Shown one piece after another: positions 41,450 to 53,125 of a stretch of DNA of 64,000 bases. The notes below the pieces were generated by a model that saw nothing but the letters and a program-made list of their open reading frames with translations, did no database searches and was not told the origin of the DNA. The DNA is from Pseudomonas quebecensis (GTDB lineage Bacteria > Pseudomonadota > Gammaproteobacteria > Pseudomonadales > Pseudomonadaceae), in contig NZ_CP112866.1 of the NCBI RefSeq assembly GCF_026410085.1, positions 2,914,001 to 2,978,000 on the forward strand, in the 5' to 3' direction. The position numbers and the translations under genes were made by a program. How positions within the stretch are numbered: the stretch's first letter is position 1; each line of letters starts with the position of its first letter.

Positions 41450-41692
41450 ATGGACACCACGACCCCAACCCTGGAAACCCTGTTCGATCAACTCGGCCTG
41501 GACTCGTCCCAGGAAGCGATCGAGCAGTTCACCGCCGCTCACCGTCTGCCGGACGACGTGAAATTGATCGATGCGCCGTTCTGGAGCGAGCAACAAGCGA
41601 GCTTTCTCAAGGAGCAATTACACGTCGACGCCGAATGGGCGCCGGCGGTGGATGACCTGAACGCTCTGTTGCATGAGCCCGCCAAGGCGTGA
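41450..41692 (+). CDS. DUF2789 family protein
   Basis: Encodes 80 residues. The pattern TPTLETLFDQLGLDSSQEAI, then IEQFTAAHRLPDDVKLIDAP and FWSEQQASFLKEQL matches the DUF2789 family of small helical proteins of unknown function. The ATG at 41450 has a GGAG site; the frame from 41414 is less likely. Convergent with the chemoreceptor gene. Confidence 0.85.
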   Translation: MDTTTPTLETLFDQLGLDSSQEAIEQFTAAHRLPDDVKLIDAPFWSEQQASFLKEQLHVDAEWAPAVDDLNALLHEPAKA

Positions 41693-41716
41693 TGCGAGCG
41701 ACAGTCGCGTCTAACC

Positions 41717-43327
41717 TCAGCGCTTGGCACTTTCCGGTTTATAACCCAGGCGCAAACCGCCCCAATGCCGGCCGTTGACCATGATCGGTACCGACAGATC
41801 ATGCATCAGCTCGCCGGTATCGCGGGTGTAGGTCTGCAGTAACACCGCCTGCTGATGACTGCCGCAGCGAATCCCCGTGCGGTCGTCGAATTTGCGCTTG
41901 GTGCGGTTCTGTACCGCATCCACTTGCGCATCCCCGGTCAACGGCTGGGAAAACGCCGCGTTATGGGTGGGCACATAGCCCTGCGGCGTGCAGGCAATGG
42001 CAAACACCAACCCTTCGTGACGCGGCAACAGTGCCTCCTGGATCGGTGGCAGCACTTTGTCGGTATAGCCGTCGAAGCGGGTGTGGTACTTGCTCGGGCT
42101 GGTGTTGGGAATCGGGGTGTAAGTACGGTCGAACAGGTCATCCAGGCTGATACGGTTCTGCTGCACGTCCGCTTCGAACTGCGCGCCTATGCGGCTCGCG
42201 CCTTCACGCGCCAGGTCATAGACCCGCTGGTGATAATCATCAAGCCCCACCGCCGCGAGACGTTCGCTGATGATTTCGGCCTGCCCCTCCATCTGCACGG
42301 CGGCTTCGGCCAACTGGCGGGTCTGCGCATCGCTGACGCTTAAATCGCTGCGCATCTGTTCGACGGCATGGAACAGGCTGTCAAGCTGGGCCTGGTTGGT
42401 GTCGGTGCCCTGGGCGATCTGGTTGACCTGGCCTTCCACATCCGCCGCCAGGCTGGCAATGTTGTCCAATTGTTCGCCCGCGTGTTCCACCTGCTCGACA
42501 CCGGTGTGCAGATCTGCCGACAATTGGCGGATCTGCTCCACCACCTGGGCCGTGCGCTGCTGGATATCCGCCACCATCACCCCGACCTCATCGGTGGCCG
42601 TGGCTGTACGCCCGGCCAGGCCGCGCACTTCGTCGGCCACCACCGCAAACCCGCGCCCATGTTCACCGGCCCGCGCCGCCTCGATGGCGGCATTGAGCGC
42701 CAACAGGTTGGTCTGGCTGGCGATGGACTGGATCACCAGGGTCACCCGTTGGATTTCCTCACTGCGCTGGCTCAAGGCTTCGATCAGCTCGCGGCTGGCA
42801 TTGGCGCGCTGGCTGAGCTGACGCATGCGGGTGATCGATTGCACCAGCACTTCCCGGCCTTCGGTACTGCGTTGATGGGCCTGGCTGGCGGCGCCCAGGG
42901 CCTGTCGGCTGAGTTGGGACGTGACCTGCTCGGTGCTGATCATGACTTCAGCATTGCCGACAATCTGCTTGGCCGCCGTCAATTGGGATTGCAGGCGCGC
43001 CGCCAGTTGCTTGACCGAATAGGCCACGCCGGCCGCGGACAGCGCGTTATGGCTGGTGGTATAGGACAGGTCGCGGGTGAGTTCGCCAATCGCATCGGCG
43101 TTAGAGGCAGCGACAGTGTCCGGCGCGCGCGCCTTCAAACGGGGCAGCCAGACCACCAGCAGCGCCAGCGTCAGGCACAGGTAGATCGGCAGATTGGCGA
43201 ACGCCAGGCCCAGCAGCACCAGCACCAGAGCGGTGCTCTGCAACAGCGGCGCCAACCAGCCGGGCAAGCGGCGCGCCACCGCGTGTGGCGGCACTGCTGC
43301 GCCCATCAGAGATCCGTCCCCAGCCAT
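41717..43327 (-). CDS. methyl-accepting chemotaxis protein with C-terminal sensory-like domain
   Basis: Encodes 536 residues. Two adjacent membrane helices near residues 25-62 ([20 protein letters not shown] and [17 protein letters not shown]) form a hairpin with hardly any periplasmic loop. The signalling domain follows, with the conserved tip [20 protein letters not shown] near residue 208 and [13 protein letters not shown]. After it comes a C-terminal domain of about 140 residues, with [21 protein letters not shown] and [20 protein letters not shown], ending in [15 protein letters not shown]. So the likely sensing domain lies in the cytosol behind the signalling part, reversed from classical receptors. 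The ligand is unknown. No che genes adjoin. Confidence 0.92.
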   Translation of the reverse strand: MAGDGSLMGAAVPPHAVARRLPGWLAPLLQSTALVLVLLGLAFANLPIYLCLTLALLVVWLPRLKARAPDTVAASNADAIGELTRDLSYTTSHNALSAAGVAYSVKQLAARLQSQLTAAKQIVGNAEVMISTEQVTSQLSRQALGAASQAHQRSTEGREVLVQSITRMRQLSQRANASRELIEALSQRSEEIQRVTLVIQSIASQTNLLALNAAIEAARAGEHGRGFAVVADEVRGLAGRTATATDEVGVMVADIQQRTAQVVEQIRQLSADLHTGVEQVEHAGEQLDNIASLAADVEGQVNQIAQGTDTNQAQLDSLFHAVEQMRSDLSVSDAQTRQLAEAAVQMEGQAEIISERLAAVGLDDYHQRVYDLAREGASRIGAQFEADVQQNRISLDDLFDRTYTPIPNTSPSKYHTRFDGYTDKVLPPIQEALLPRHEGLVFAIACTPQGYVPTHNAAFSQPLTGDAQVDAVQNRTKRKFDDRTGIRCGSHQQAVLLQTYTRDTGELMHDLSVPIMVNGRHWGGLRLGYKPESAKR

Positions 43328-43456
43328 TTCGTCACCCCACTGTTTGTCTTTATTGTCACGGCATTAAACGCCACTATCGGGCCATTATCCATGGGCCTTT
43401 AGTGGGGTGCCGTGCAGTAGATCAATAGTAGACGGGGTGTAGCGGGTCTTCCTCCA

Positions 43457-43478
43457 GGGAACCGTAGGAACGGTTCCC
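43457..43478. repeat. hairpin downstream of the dksA-like gene
   Basis: A perfect 8-bp stem (GGGAACCG / CGGTTCCC) with loop TAGGAA lies 14 bp after the stop of the minus-strand gene. There is no T-run on either side, so it is at best a weak or Rho-assisted terminator or an mRNA-stabilising structure. Confidence 0.5.
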
Positions 43479-43491
43479 CGGCTTCACCGCA

Positions 43492-43896
43492 TCAGGCTTG
43501 GCGCTGATGCTTGTCGATCTGCTCGTGGCGCTCTTGCGCTTCGATGCAGTACTTGGTGGTCGGGCTGATCAGCAGGCGCTTGAGGCCGATAGGCTCGCCG
43601 CTGTCATCGCACCAGCCGAAGGAATCTTCCTTGATGCGTTCCAGGGCACGCTCAAGCTGCGGCAGCATGCGCTGGTCGCGGTCGATGGCGTTGACCAGCC
43701 AGGTGCGCTCTTCTTCCACGGAAGCAGCGTCGGCCGGGTCAGCCGGGGTGTCCAGGCTTTCAATGGCGATACGGTTCTGTTCAATGCGCTCGTGGTGTTC
43801 CACTTTCATGTCTTGCAGCAACTTCTCGAAAAAAGCGTGCTGTTCGGCATTCATGTAGTCATCCGCCGGCATGGCCAGCAACTTTTCCTTTGTCAT
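43492..43896 (-). CDS. DksA/TraR family protein with half a zinc finger (DksA2-like)
   Basis: Encodes 134 residues. It keeps the DksA coiled coil and its acidic tip (DTPADPADAASVEEE, with the DxxDxA motif that reaches into the RNA polymerase secondary channel), and the C-terminal globular part with FGWCDDSGEPIGLKRLLISP. Of the four zinc-binding cysteines of classical DksA only two remain (CDDS and CIEA in place of CxxC twice). This resembles zinc-independent DksA2-type paralogues that act with ppGpp when zinc is scarce. ATG 43896 is the family start. Zinc-homeostasis genes, which adjoin dksA2 in P. aeruginosa, are not present. Confidence 0.85.
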   Translation of the reverse strand: MTKEKLLAMPADDYMNAEQHAFFEKLLQDMKVEHHERIEQNRIAIESLDTPADPADAASVEEERTWLVNAIDRDQRMLPQLERALERIKEDSFGWCDDSGEPIGLKRLLISPTTKYCIEAQERHEQIDKHQRQA

Positions 43897-44242
43897 TGAT
43901 TTCTCTATAAAAAATACGTGCATTAAGGCGAATAAGGGAGCGTTCCGGCCGACCTGTGCAGGTCTCGGAAGGGCGCCGTCCATTCCAAGCGCCACCCGGC
44001 ACTCAATTTACGAGGGGCGGCAGTCTAAGGCCGACTTGAGGGCGCAGCAACTGAAAAGACAGGCATTTTTACCGATATAACCCCCAAAGACACCAGGACG
44101 GGCTTGGCGAATGGTTATCGGAGTGCGTTTATAGCAGGAAAGTTCGTAGAGCAGCTATAAGCCGCAAGCTGCAAGCGACAAGCTGTAGAGCCAATCGGAC
44201 TTGCAGCTTGCAGCTTGTGCCTTGTGCCTTGTGCCTTACAGC
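43897..44242. other. intergenic region with inverted and tandem repeats
   Basis: 346 bp between the dksA-like start and the end of the inositol permease gene. The part next to the dksA-like gene must hold its promoter; none stands out. The left half (43920-44150) shows no gene. The part at 44164-44234 is repetitive (separate entry). Confidence 0.4.
44164..44234. repeat. inverted repeat plus three tandem heptamers
   Basis: GCAAGCTGCAAG (44164-44175) is repeated inverted and perfectly at 44200-44211, with a 24-base loop containing a further CAAGCTG. Directly behind come three copies of CTTGTGC (44214-44234). It lies just after the permease gene stop (minus strand) and could be its transcript end or an extragenic repeat family copy. 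Confidence 0.7.
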
Positions 44243-45265
44243 TCAGCGTTTAAGCTTGCGCTTATTGCGATATTGATCGATCACCACCGCCACCACGATG
44301 ATCAGGCCCTTGATGATGTCCTGGATATACGCATCCACCCCCACAAACGTAAACCCGCTGGCCATCACGCCCAGGATCAGTGCGCCAATCACCGTGCCGG
44401 TAATGCGCCCTACCCCGCCCGCCAGGCTGGTGCCGCCGATCACGGCGGCGGCAATCGCATCCAGCTCGTAAGACATGCCCATGCCGGCCTGGCCTGTCGC
44501 CGCGCGCGCCGACGCCACCACACCCGCCAGGCCCGCCAGCAGACCGGCGATGCTGTAGACAATGATCAGGTGGCGCTTGACGTTGATCCCCGACGTACGC
44601 GCCGCCTGCATATTGCCGCCGATGGCGTAGGTGTACTTGCCGTATTTGGTGTAGCGCAGGGCGATGTGGAAGATGACCGCCACCACCAGAAAGATGATCA
44701 CCGGCATCGCGCCGTGGCCGATCGCGGTGTAGGAATCGGACAGCATGCTCACCGGCTGCCCTTCGGTGTAATAACGCGCCAGGCCACGTGCCGAAACCAT
44801 CATGCCCAGTGTGGCGATAAACGGCGGAATACCGGTGACGGCGATGATACTGCCGTTGATCGCCCCCGCCAGCAGCCCTACTCCCAGGCCCATGGCTACC
44901 GGGATCCACACCGGCAGGTCGGTCAGGCTGGGAAACACCGCCCGCGAGAAGTCCGAGGTCTGCGCCAGGCTGGCGGCAATCATCGCCGACAATGCCAGCA
45001 CCGAGCCCGAGGACAAGTCGATCCCCGTGGTAATAATCACCTGGGTCACGCCGATGGCCAGCAGACCGATGATCGACACCTGCAGGATCATCAACACCAG
45101 GCGCTGGGAGTTCATCAGGAAGCTCTGGTCACGCACGATCCAGCCGAACACCTCAAACACCAGGCCGATGCCAATCAGCACCAGGAAGATGCTCAGCTCG
45201 GTGGGTATTCGCCGCCGGTGATTGACCGGGGCCATGGCAGGCTTGTTGTCTGTTATTGCGTTCAT
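44243..45265 (-). CDS. ribose/inositol-type ABC importer permease
   Basis: Encodes 340 residues of the RbsC/BPD_transp_2 family with about ten hydrophobic helices. Family parts: IITTGIDLSSGSVLALSAMI, GIPPFIATLGMMVSARGLAR, YAIGGNMQAARTSGINV (the coupling motif) and GGTSLAGGVGRITGTVIGAL. It is the last gene of the minus-strand inositol cluster, 58 bp after the ATPase gene, and corresponds to the permease called IatP in inositol transporters. Myo-inositol as substrate is inferred from context. Confidence 0.93.
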   Translation of the reverse strand: MNAITDNKPAMAPVNHRRRIPTELSIFLVLIGIGLVFEVFGWIVRDQSFLMNSQRLVLMILQVSIIGLLAIGVTQVIITTGIDLSSGSVLALSAMIAASLAQTSDFSRAVFPSLTDLPVWIPVAMGLGVGLLAGAINGSIIAVTGIPPFIATLGMMVSARGLARYYTEGQPVSMLSDSYTAIGHGAMPVIIFLVVAVIFHIALRYTKYGKYTYAIGGNMQAARTSGINVKRHLIIVYSIAGLLAGLAGVVASARAATGQAGMGMSYELDAIAAAVIGGTSLAGGVGRITGTVIGALILGVMASGFTFVGVDAYIQDIIKGLIIVVAVVIDQYRNKRKLKR

Positions 45266-45323
45266 AACCCTTCACCTTCTTATTCTTGGGCGCGGGCCAG
45301 ACACCGGCCCGTGCAGCTGTTTG

Positions 45324-46877
45324 TCAGTGGACCGCGGTCATACCGGAGGCCAGCTGCATGACTTTTTCCTGGGTCGCCTCACTGCGGTCGAGGGTGCCCA
45401 TGAGTTCGCCTTCGTGCATCACCATCACCCGGTCGCTCATGCCCAGCACTTCGGGCAATTCCGAAGAAATCATGATCACCGCCATGCCTTCGCTGGCAAG
45501 GAAAGCAATCAACCGGTAGATCTCGGCCTTGGCACCGACGTCGATGCCCCGTGTCGGCTCGTCGAGGATCAGCAGGCGTGGGTTGGTCATCAGCCAGCGC
45601 GCCAGCAACGCCTTCTGCTGGTTGCCGCCGGACAACGTATCGATGCACTGCTCCAGCGACGGCGTTTTCACCCGCAGCTTCCTGCACATGTCTTCGCACA
45701 GCGCACGCAGGGCTTTTTGCTGGATAAAACCGTTACCTGAATAGTGCGGCAGCACGGCCATCTCCATGTTTTCCAATACCGACAGACAGGGGAACAGCCC
45801 ACTGAGCTTGCGATCCTCGGTCAGCAGCGCGAAGCCTTTGTCGATGGCCATGTGCGGGTCGCTGATGCGCACCGGCTCGCCATCGAGGGTGATCCGGCCG
45901 CCGTCCGCCGGGGTAATGCCGAACAGGGTTTCGGCCACATTGGTACGGCCCGAGCCCATCAGCCCGGCGATCCCGAGGATCTCGCCGGCGTGCAGGTCGA
46001 ACGACACCCCCTTGAACACCCCGTCCAGGCGCAGGTCGCGCACCGACATCAGCCGCTCGCCGATCGGGGTTTCGCGCACCGGGAACAGTTGGCTCAGTTC
46101 GCGGCCCACCATCATCGAAATCAGGCTGTCGCTGTCCATGCTGTCAGCGCGCTGCAGGCCGATGTAGCGGCCGTCGCGAAATACCGCCACCTCGTCGGCG
46201 ATGGCGAACACTTCGTTCATTTTATGCGTGATGTAGACGATGCCTTTGCCTTGTGACTTGAGGTCGGCAATGATCGAAAACAGGTGGGCCACTTCCTTCT
46301 CGGTAATGGCCGATGTCGGTTCATCCATGATCAGGATGTCGGAGTCATAGGACACCGCCTTGGCAATCTCGACCATCTGTCGCTCGGCGATGCTCAGGTT
46401 GCCTACCTGCTCCTCAGGGTCCAGGTTGATACGCAGGCGCGCCAGCAACTCGGCGGTGCAGCGGTGCATTTCACGGTGATTGACCATATGCAGGCCGTTG
46501 AGCTGCTCGCGGCCGATCCAGATGTTCTCGGCGATGGTCATGTGCGGCATCAGGTTGAGTTCCTGATGGATCATCGCGATCCCGGCTTTCTGGGCGGCCA
46601 GAGGCGTGTCGAACACGATCGGCTTGCCGCGCAGGCGAATTTCGCCGCTGTCGGGCTGGTAGATTCCGGCGATGATTTTCATCAGCGTCGATTTGCCCGC
46701 TCCGTTCTCGCCCATCAGCGCCAACACGGAGCCAGGGCGCACGCGCAGCTGCACATCATCCAGGGCCACGACACCGGGGAAGCCTTTGCTGATGTTGACG
46801 ATTTCCAGCAGGTAGGGCTCCTCCAGCGTAAGCGGCTGGATACCCGGGTGCTGCGGGACGGTGGCTTGAGCGAGCAT
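45324..46877 (-). CDS. ribose/inositol-type ABC importer double ATPase
   Basis: Encodes 517 residues with two ABC domains. The first is complete: [37 protein letters not shown]. The second is degenerate in Walker A ([12 protein letters not shown]) but keeps [15 protein letters not shown] and [20 protein letters not shown], the normal state for RbsA-type proteins. It corresponds to IatA of inositol importers. The start is taken as ATG 46877 with a GGAG site nine bases upstream; a longer frame to 46907 is possible. It lies between binding-protein and permease genes. Confidence 0.93.
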   Translation of the reverse strand: MLAQATVPQHPGIQPLTLEEPYLLEIVNISKGFPGVVALDDVQLRVRPGSVLALMGENGAGKSTLMKIIAGIYQPDSGEIRLRGKPIVFDTPLAAQKAGIAMIHQELNLMPHMTIAENIWIGREQLNGLHMVNHREMHRCTAELLARLRINLDPEEQVGNLSIAERQMVEIAKAVSYDSDILIMDEPTSAITEKEVAHLFSIIADLKSQGKGIVYITHKMNEVFAIADEVAVFRDGRYIGLQRADSMDSDSLISMMVGRELSQLFPVRETPIGERLMSVRDLRLDGVFKGVSFDLHAGEILGIAGLMGSGRTNVAETLFGITPADGGRITLDGEPVRISDPHMAIDKGFALLTEDRKLSGLFPCLSVLENMEMAVLPHYSGNGFIQQKALRALCEDMCRKLRVKTPSLEQCIDTLSGGNQQKALLARWLMTNPRLLILDEPTRGIDVGAKAEIYRLIAFLASEGMAVIMISSELPEVLGMSDRVMVMHEGELMGTLDRSEATQEKVMQLASGMTAVH

Positions 46878-46942
46878 AGGCAGGTACTCCATCGGCGGAG
46901 CGGGCATAACCGCCCCGCCGGCTTATTATTGTGGTGTCAGGG

Positions 46943-47875
46943 CTACTTGAAGTCTTTGACGTTATCCGGGGTGATCAGCTTGAACGGGATGACAATGTTC
47001 TGCTCGATCGTCTCGTTCCTGGCCAGCTTGCGCGCCGCTTCCACTGAACCGACAGCCTGGCCCTTGGCGTCCTGGAACACCGACACGGCCATTTCGCCCT
47101 TGGTAATCGCATTCAAACCGTCCGGCGTGCCGTCGACGCCCGCGATCAATACACTGCCCTTTTCCTTGCCGGCCGACTTGAGCGCCATGGCTGCGCCGAT
47201 TGCCATCTCATCGTTATTGGCCAGTACCGCCTGGAAATCGCGACCTTGGGTCAGCCAGTTGTTCACCAGATCCATGCCGGTCTGGCGCAGCCACGTCCCC
47301 GTCTGCTCCTGCTCGATTTCGATGCCTGGGTATTTAGCCAGAATCTCTTTCACGCCCTTTGTGCGGTTTTGAGTGGAGTTGTTCGCCAGGTCGCCCAACA
47401 GAATGACAATCTTGCCCTTGCCGCCCAGTTTGTCGGCGATGTACTGCATTTGCAGCTTGCCGGCTTCTTCATCGTCGGAAGTCACGGCAGCGACGCCTTT
47501 GGGCAAGTCTTTCTGGTCGGGGCGACGGTTGACGTAGACCAAGGGAATTCCGGCCTCAATGGCGGCCTTGCTGATTCGCGCCGTGGAGGCGGTATCCACC
47601 GGGTTCACGATGATCGCATCAACTTTCTGGCCGATAAAATTCTCGACCTGGCTCAGTTGCTTGACCACATCGGCACGGGCGTCTTCGAACTGCAGTTGTA
47701 CGCCATCTCCCTTGGGGTAGGACTTGGCTTGTTGGTCCATGTACTTGCGCACATTGGTCAGGTAGTTGTCATCGAATGAGGACATGCTCACGCCAATCTT
47801 CAGATCGGCGGCCATGGCAACACTACTCAGCAACAAGGACAACGCCAGCGCGGTAAAACGGATCGGGGTCTTCAT
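46943..47875 (-). CDS. periplasmic sugar/inositol-binding protein
   Basis: Encodes 310 residues of the Peripla_BP_4 (ribose-binding) family, with signal peptide MKTPIRFTALALSLLLSSVAMA. The mature part starts ADLKIGVSMSSFDDNYLTNV. Ligand-site landmarks are AIIVNPVDTASTARI, PLVYVNRRPD, ANNDEMAIGAAMALKSAG and LIAGVDGTPDGL. In position it matches IbpA, the inositol-binding protein. A promoter with an IolR-type operator in its spacer lies 295 bp upstream, so uptake genes probably form their own transcript under inositol control. Confidence 0.93.
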   Translation of the reverse strand: MKTPIRFTALALSLLLSSVAMAADLKIGVSMSSFDDNYLTNVRKYMDQQAKSYPKGDGVQLQFEDARADVVKQLSQVENFIGQKVDAIIVNPVDTASTARISKAAIEAGIPLVYVNRRPDQKDLPKGVAAVTSDDEEAGKLQMQYIADKLGGKGKIVILLGDLANNSTQNRTKGVKEILAKYPGIEIEQEQTGTWLRQTGMDLVNNWLTQGRDFQAVLANNDEMAIGAAMALKSAGKEKGSVLIAGVDGTPDGLNAITKGEMAVSVFQDAKGQAVGSVEAARKLARNETIEQNIVIPFKLITPDNVKDFK

Positions 47876-47919
47876 GAACGGTCTGTCTCCACTTTCTTGT
47901 TGGTTTTGTTTGGACGTTC

Positions 47920-48084
47920 TCAGAGCGTGGCGGGCAATCGCACGATCGGCGCGCCGGGGATGCAGCACACCAGCGCGTCGTTGTTTTCGACGCACAGCAC
48001 ATTAAGGAAGGAGAAGTAGAACGGCCGGGCGCGTGGCGCAGAGAGGGGGCGTAAAACTCGCAGTACAGCGTTGAAGATTTTCAT
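47920..48084 (-). CDS. possible 54-residue protein in the leader of the uptake genes
   Basis: The frame starts at an ATG with AGGT nine bases upstream and encodes a basic, hydrophobic product (MKIFNAVLRVLRPLSAPRAR, then FYFSFLNVLCVENNDALVCC). No family recognised. It may equally be chance; its only support is the start signal and its position inside the leader. Confidence 0.25.
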   Translation of the reverse strand: MKIFNAVLRVLRPLSAPRARPFYFSFLNVLCVENNDALVCCIPGAPIVRLPATL

Positions 48085-48169
48085 CTGACGGTACCTGGTT
48101 GTTTTTGATCTTGTTTTTGTTGAGCCGTGCGGATCGAGCCCGCGACGTACTTTTTGCAACCTGGAAAAG

Positions 48170-48198
48170 ACTTTATTGGAAAATAATTTCCATATCAA
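48170..48198 (-). promoter_or_regulatory. promoter of the uptake genes with an IolR-type operator in its spacer
   Basis: Read on the minus strand: TTGATA (48193-48198), 17-bp spacer, TAAAGT (48170-48175). The spacer is almost filled by the palindrome TGGAAATTATTTTCCA (48177-48192), which fits GGAA-N6-TTCC, the motif known for IolR (RpiR family) repressors of inositol genes in rhizobia. A repressor bound here would block RNA polymerase directly. Confidence 0.75.
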
Positions 48199-48205
48199 CC
48201 TGTTT

Positions 48206-48220
48206 TAGAATTTTATTCTA
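48206..48220. promoter_or_regulatory. perfect palindrome next to the IolR-type site
   Basis: TAGAATTTTATTCTA, with arms TAGAAT and ATTCTA around TTT, overlaps the stop codon of the Gfo/Idh gene and lies 14 bp upstream of the IolR-type palindrome. It may be a second, diverged operator or chance in AT-rich DNA. Confidence 0.35.
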
Positions 48221-49241
48221 TTTTTGTTGAAACCACTTGCTGGCGCTCGGCGCTCAGGCGTGCAGCGTCCAATATGCGGGTGGTTTCCAGCGCGTCATAA
48301 ACGTCCACGGGCAGCGGCCCTTGCCCTTGTACCGCCGCTTGAAACTGGCGATAGAACTGAGTCCAACAGCCTTTTTCCGATGGCACGCGCTCACGTTCCG
48401 GCCCTTGCTCGAACCAGCCCCAGCGCCGGTGTTCCTCGGCGCCCCAATGCTCGCCTTCGGTTTTCGGCGTTTTGCCGGCCATCAGCGCTTCTTCCTGACC
48501 GTCCAGCCCCTCGACGGTGTAGCAACCCAACGTGCCGCTCACCCGAAACCGCGGCGCCGGGCTGTTCTGCAGGGCGTTGCCCCACAGATGGGAAATCACG
48601 CCGTTGGCGTGAGTCAGGGAAACGAAGAAGCCATGATCGACCGTAGGATGCTCGGTGCTGTAGTGCAGTTGCGCAAATACTCGGTCCACCGCACCGAATA
48701 GTTGCAGGGCCTGGTCCACCAGGTGGCTACCGAGGTCACGCAGCCAGCCGCCTCCACTGGCATTGCCCAGCGCCTGCGGGCTGTAGCGTTCCACACGGGA
48801 TTCAAACCGGGTGATGCGGCCCAGGGCGCCGGCGTCGATCAGTTTGCGCAGGGTCAGATAGTCCGAGTCCCAGCGTCGGTTCTGGTAGACGCTGAGCAAC
48901 GTGCCCTGGCGTTCAGCCGCCGTAATCAACGCCTGGGCCTGTTCGGCGTTGGCCGCAAAGGGTTTGTCGCTGACCACCGCCACCCCGTGTTCGATGGCTT
49001 CCAGCACCAGTGCCGGGCGACCTTTCAGCGTGGTGGAAATCACCAGCGCATCGACACCGGCTTCGACGATCTGGCCGATGCTGTCAAAGGCCTTCACCCC
49101 TGGAAGATCCATGCTCAATTGCTGGCGGCGTTCGGCCGAACGGGTCACCACGCCGACAAACGTGGCACCCGGCAGGGTGGCAATCAGCGGCGCATGAAAG
49201 AAGCGCCCTCCATGGCCATAGCCGACTAGTCCGATTCGCAT
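48213..49241 (-). CDS. Gfo/Idh/MocA dehydrogenase, YdgJ/IolW-like (probable scyllo-inositol dehydrogenase)
   Basis: Encodes 342 residues. The Rossmann motif is GLVGYGHGGRFFHAPLIATL, the form (GYGxxGxxFHAP) seen in YdgJ and IolW proteins and not in IolG. The EKP position reads SDKPFAAN, and a C-terminal substrate domain follows (GGGWLRDLGSHLVDQALQLF). IolW-type enzymes link scyllo-inositol with scyllo-inosose using NADP(H). Located inside the iol cluster 61 bp after iolG, it may bring scyllo-inositol into the same pathway. The precise substrate is inferred. Confidence 0.85.
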   Translation of the reverse strand: MRIGLVGYGHGGRFFHAPLIATLPGATFVGVVTRSAERRQQLSMDLPGVKAFDSIGQIVEAGVDALVISTTLKGRPALVLEAIEHGVAVVSDKPFAANAEQAQALITAAERQGTLLSVYQNRRWDSDYLTLRKLIDAGALGRITRFESRVERYSPQALGNASGGGWLRDLGSHLVDQALQLFGAVDRVFAQLHYSTEHPTVDHGFFVSLTHANGVISHLWGNALQNSPAPRFRVSGTLGCYTVEGLDGQEEALMAGKTPKTEGEHWGAEEHRRWGWFEQGPERERVPSEKGCWTQFYRQFQAAVQGQGPLPVDVYDALETTRILDAARLSAERQQVVSTKIE

Positions 49242-49302
49242 ATCGACACTCCTTACTTGAAGTGAAAACCCAATCCATTTTTTTCAGCGTGCCTCCAGAA
49301 GT

Positions 49303-52264
<2,962 letters not shown>

Positions 52265-52333
52265 GTTCGCACCTTGTAGGAATGCAAATCCGTCGGTATC
52301 CAATGTGGCACGCGCTCGCTCGCGCCAACCCGT

Positions 52334-53122
52334 CTAAAGATCCAGCAGCCAGCTGTGCTGCGGGTCGTTATGGAAATGCCAGGCGCGCTTGGGGCCCGCC
52401 ATTACGTTCAGGTAATACGACTCGTAGCCATAGGGCACGCTGACCGGGTGATACCCCTTGGGCACCACCACCAGGTCGCTGTGTTCCACGGCCATGGCCT
52501 GGTCGATGCTGCGATCGTCGGTGTACACCCGCTGGAACACAAAGCCTTGGGGCGGGTTGATCTGGTGGTAATAGGTTTCTTCCAGGAAGCTCTGGTGCGG
52601 CAGGTCGTCGGTGTCGTGCTTGTGCGGCGGGTAGCTCGATGAATGCCCCGACGGCGTGCGCACTTCCACCACCAGCAGCGAATGGGCCGGTGCGCTGTCG
52701 GGCAGGATGTCGCACACATAACGGGTGTTGGCGCCTTTGCCGCGCACGCTGCGCTTGCAGTCTTCGGGACGGATCAGGCGCGGTTCATAGCCTGGCGCGC
52801 CGGGTGCGGCGCACACGGCAATCTGCACGTCGGTCAAGGCCGTGACCTGGGCGTCGGTGCCCGGTGGAAGGTACGCGGCGAACGGCGATTTTTCCTCAAA
52901 CACCGACTGGCGATCACCGAGGTTCTGCCAGTTGAAGCCTTCGCCTTCGATAGTGACTCGGCCACTGAGCAGCACCAGGCACAGCTCTTTATCAGCGGCA
53001 CTGACCGGCAGGGTTTCGCCCAGGCTCAGGCGGTAGGCCGAGAAGCCTACGTACTCCAACCGCCCTGCTTCCAGGGCAACCATGGTGTGTCCGCGTTTGC
53101 TGCTTTTGACCAACAAGCTCAT
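52334..53122 (-). CDS. iolB: 5-deoxy-glucuronate isomerase IolB
   Basis: Converts 5-deoxy-glucuronate to 5-dehydro-2-deoxy-gluconate. The 262-residue bicupin of the KduI/IolB family shows the metal-site segment SYPPHKHDTDDLPHQSFLEE (His, His, Glu) and PYGYESYYLNVMAGPKRAW near the C-terminus. The ATG begins three bases after the iolE stop, with AGGA in the end of iolE, so translation is coupled. Confidence 0.94.
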   Translation of the reverse strand: MSLLVKSSKRGHTMVALEAGRLEYVGFSAYRLSLGETLPVSAADKELCLVLLSGRVTIEGEGFNWQNLGDRQSVFEEKSPFAAYLPPGTDAQVTALTDVQIAVCAAPGAPGYEPRLIRPEDCKRSVRGKGANTRYVCDILPDSAPAHSLLVVEVRTPSGHSSSYPPHKHDTDDLPHQSFLEETYYHQINPPQGFVFQRVYTDDRSIDQAMAVEHSDLVVVPKGYHPVSVPYGYESYYLNVMAGPKRAWHFHNDPQHSWLLDL

Positions 53123-53125
53123 CAC

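Larger units (their letters stand above)
47876..48212. other. control region between catabolic and uptake blocks of the inositol cluster
   Basis: 337 bp. The upstream end holds the predicted promoter and operator at 48170-48198; the rest would be a long leader of about 290 nt for the binding-protein gene. A 54-codon frame in it (47920-48084) is listed separately as doubtful. No riboswitch was recognised. Confidence 0.5.

Noticed and set aside
43457..43478. hairpin with AGGA in its loop as an RsmA/CsrA target
   Set aside because: It lies after a stop codon, not at a ribosome-binding site; the plus-strand transcript it would need is not supported.
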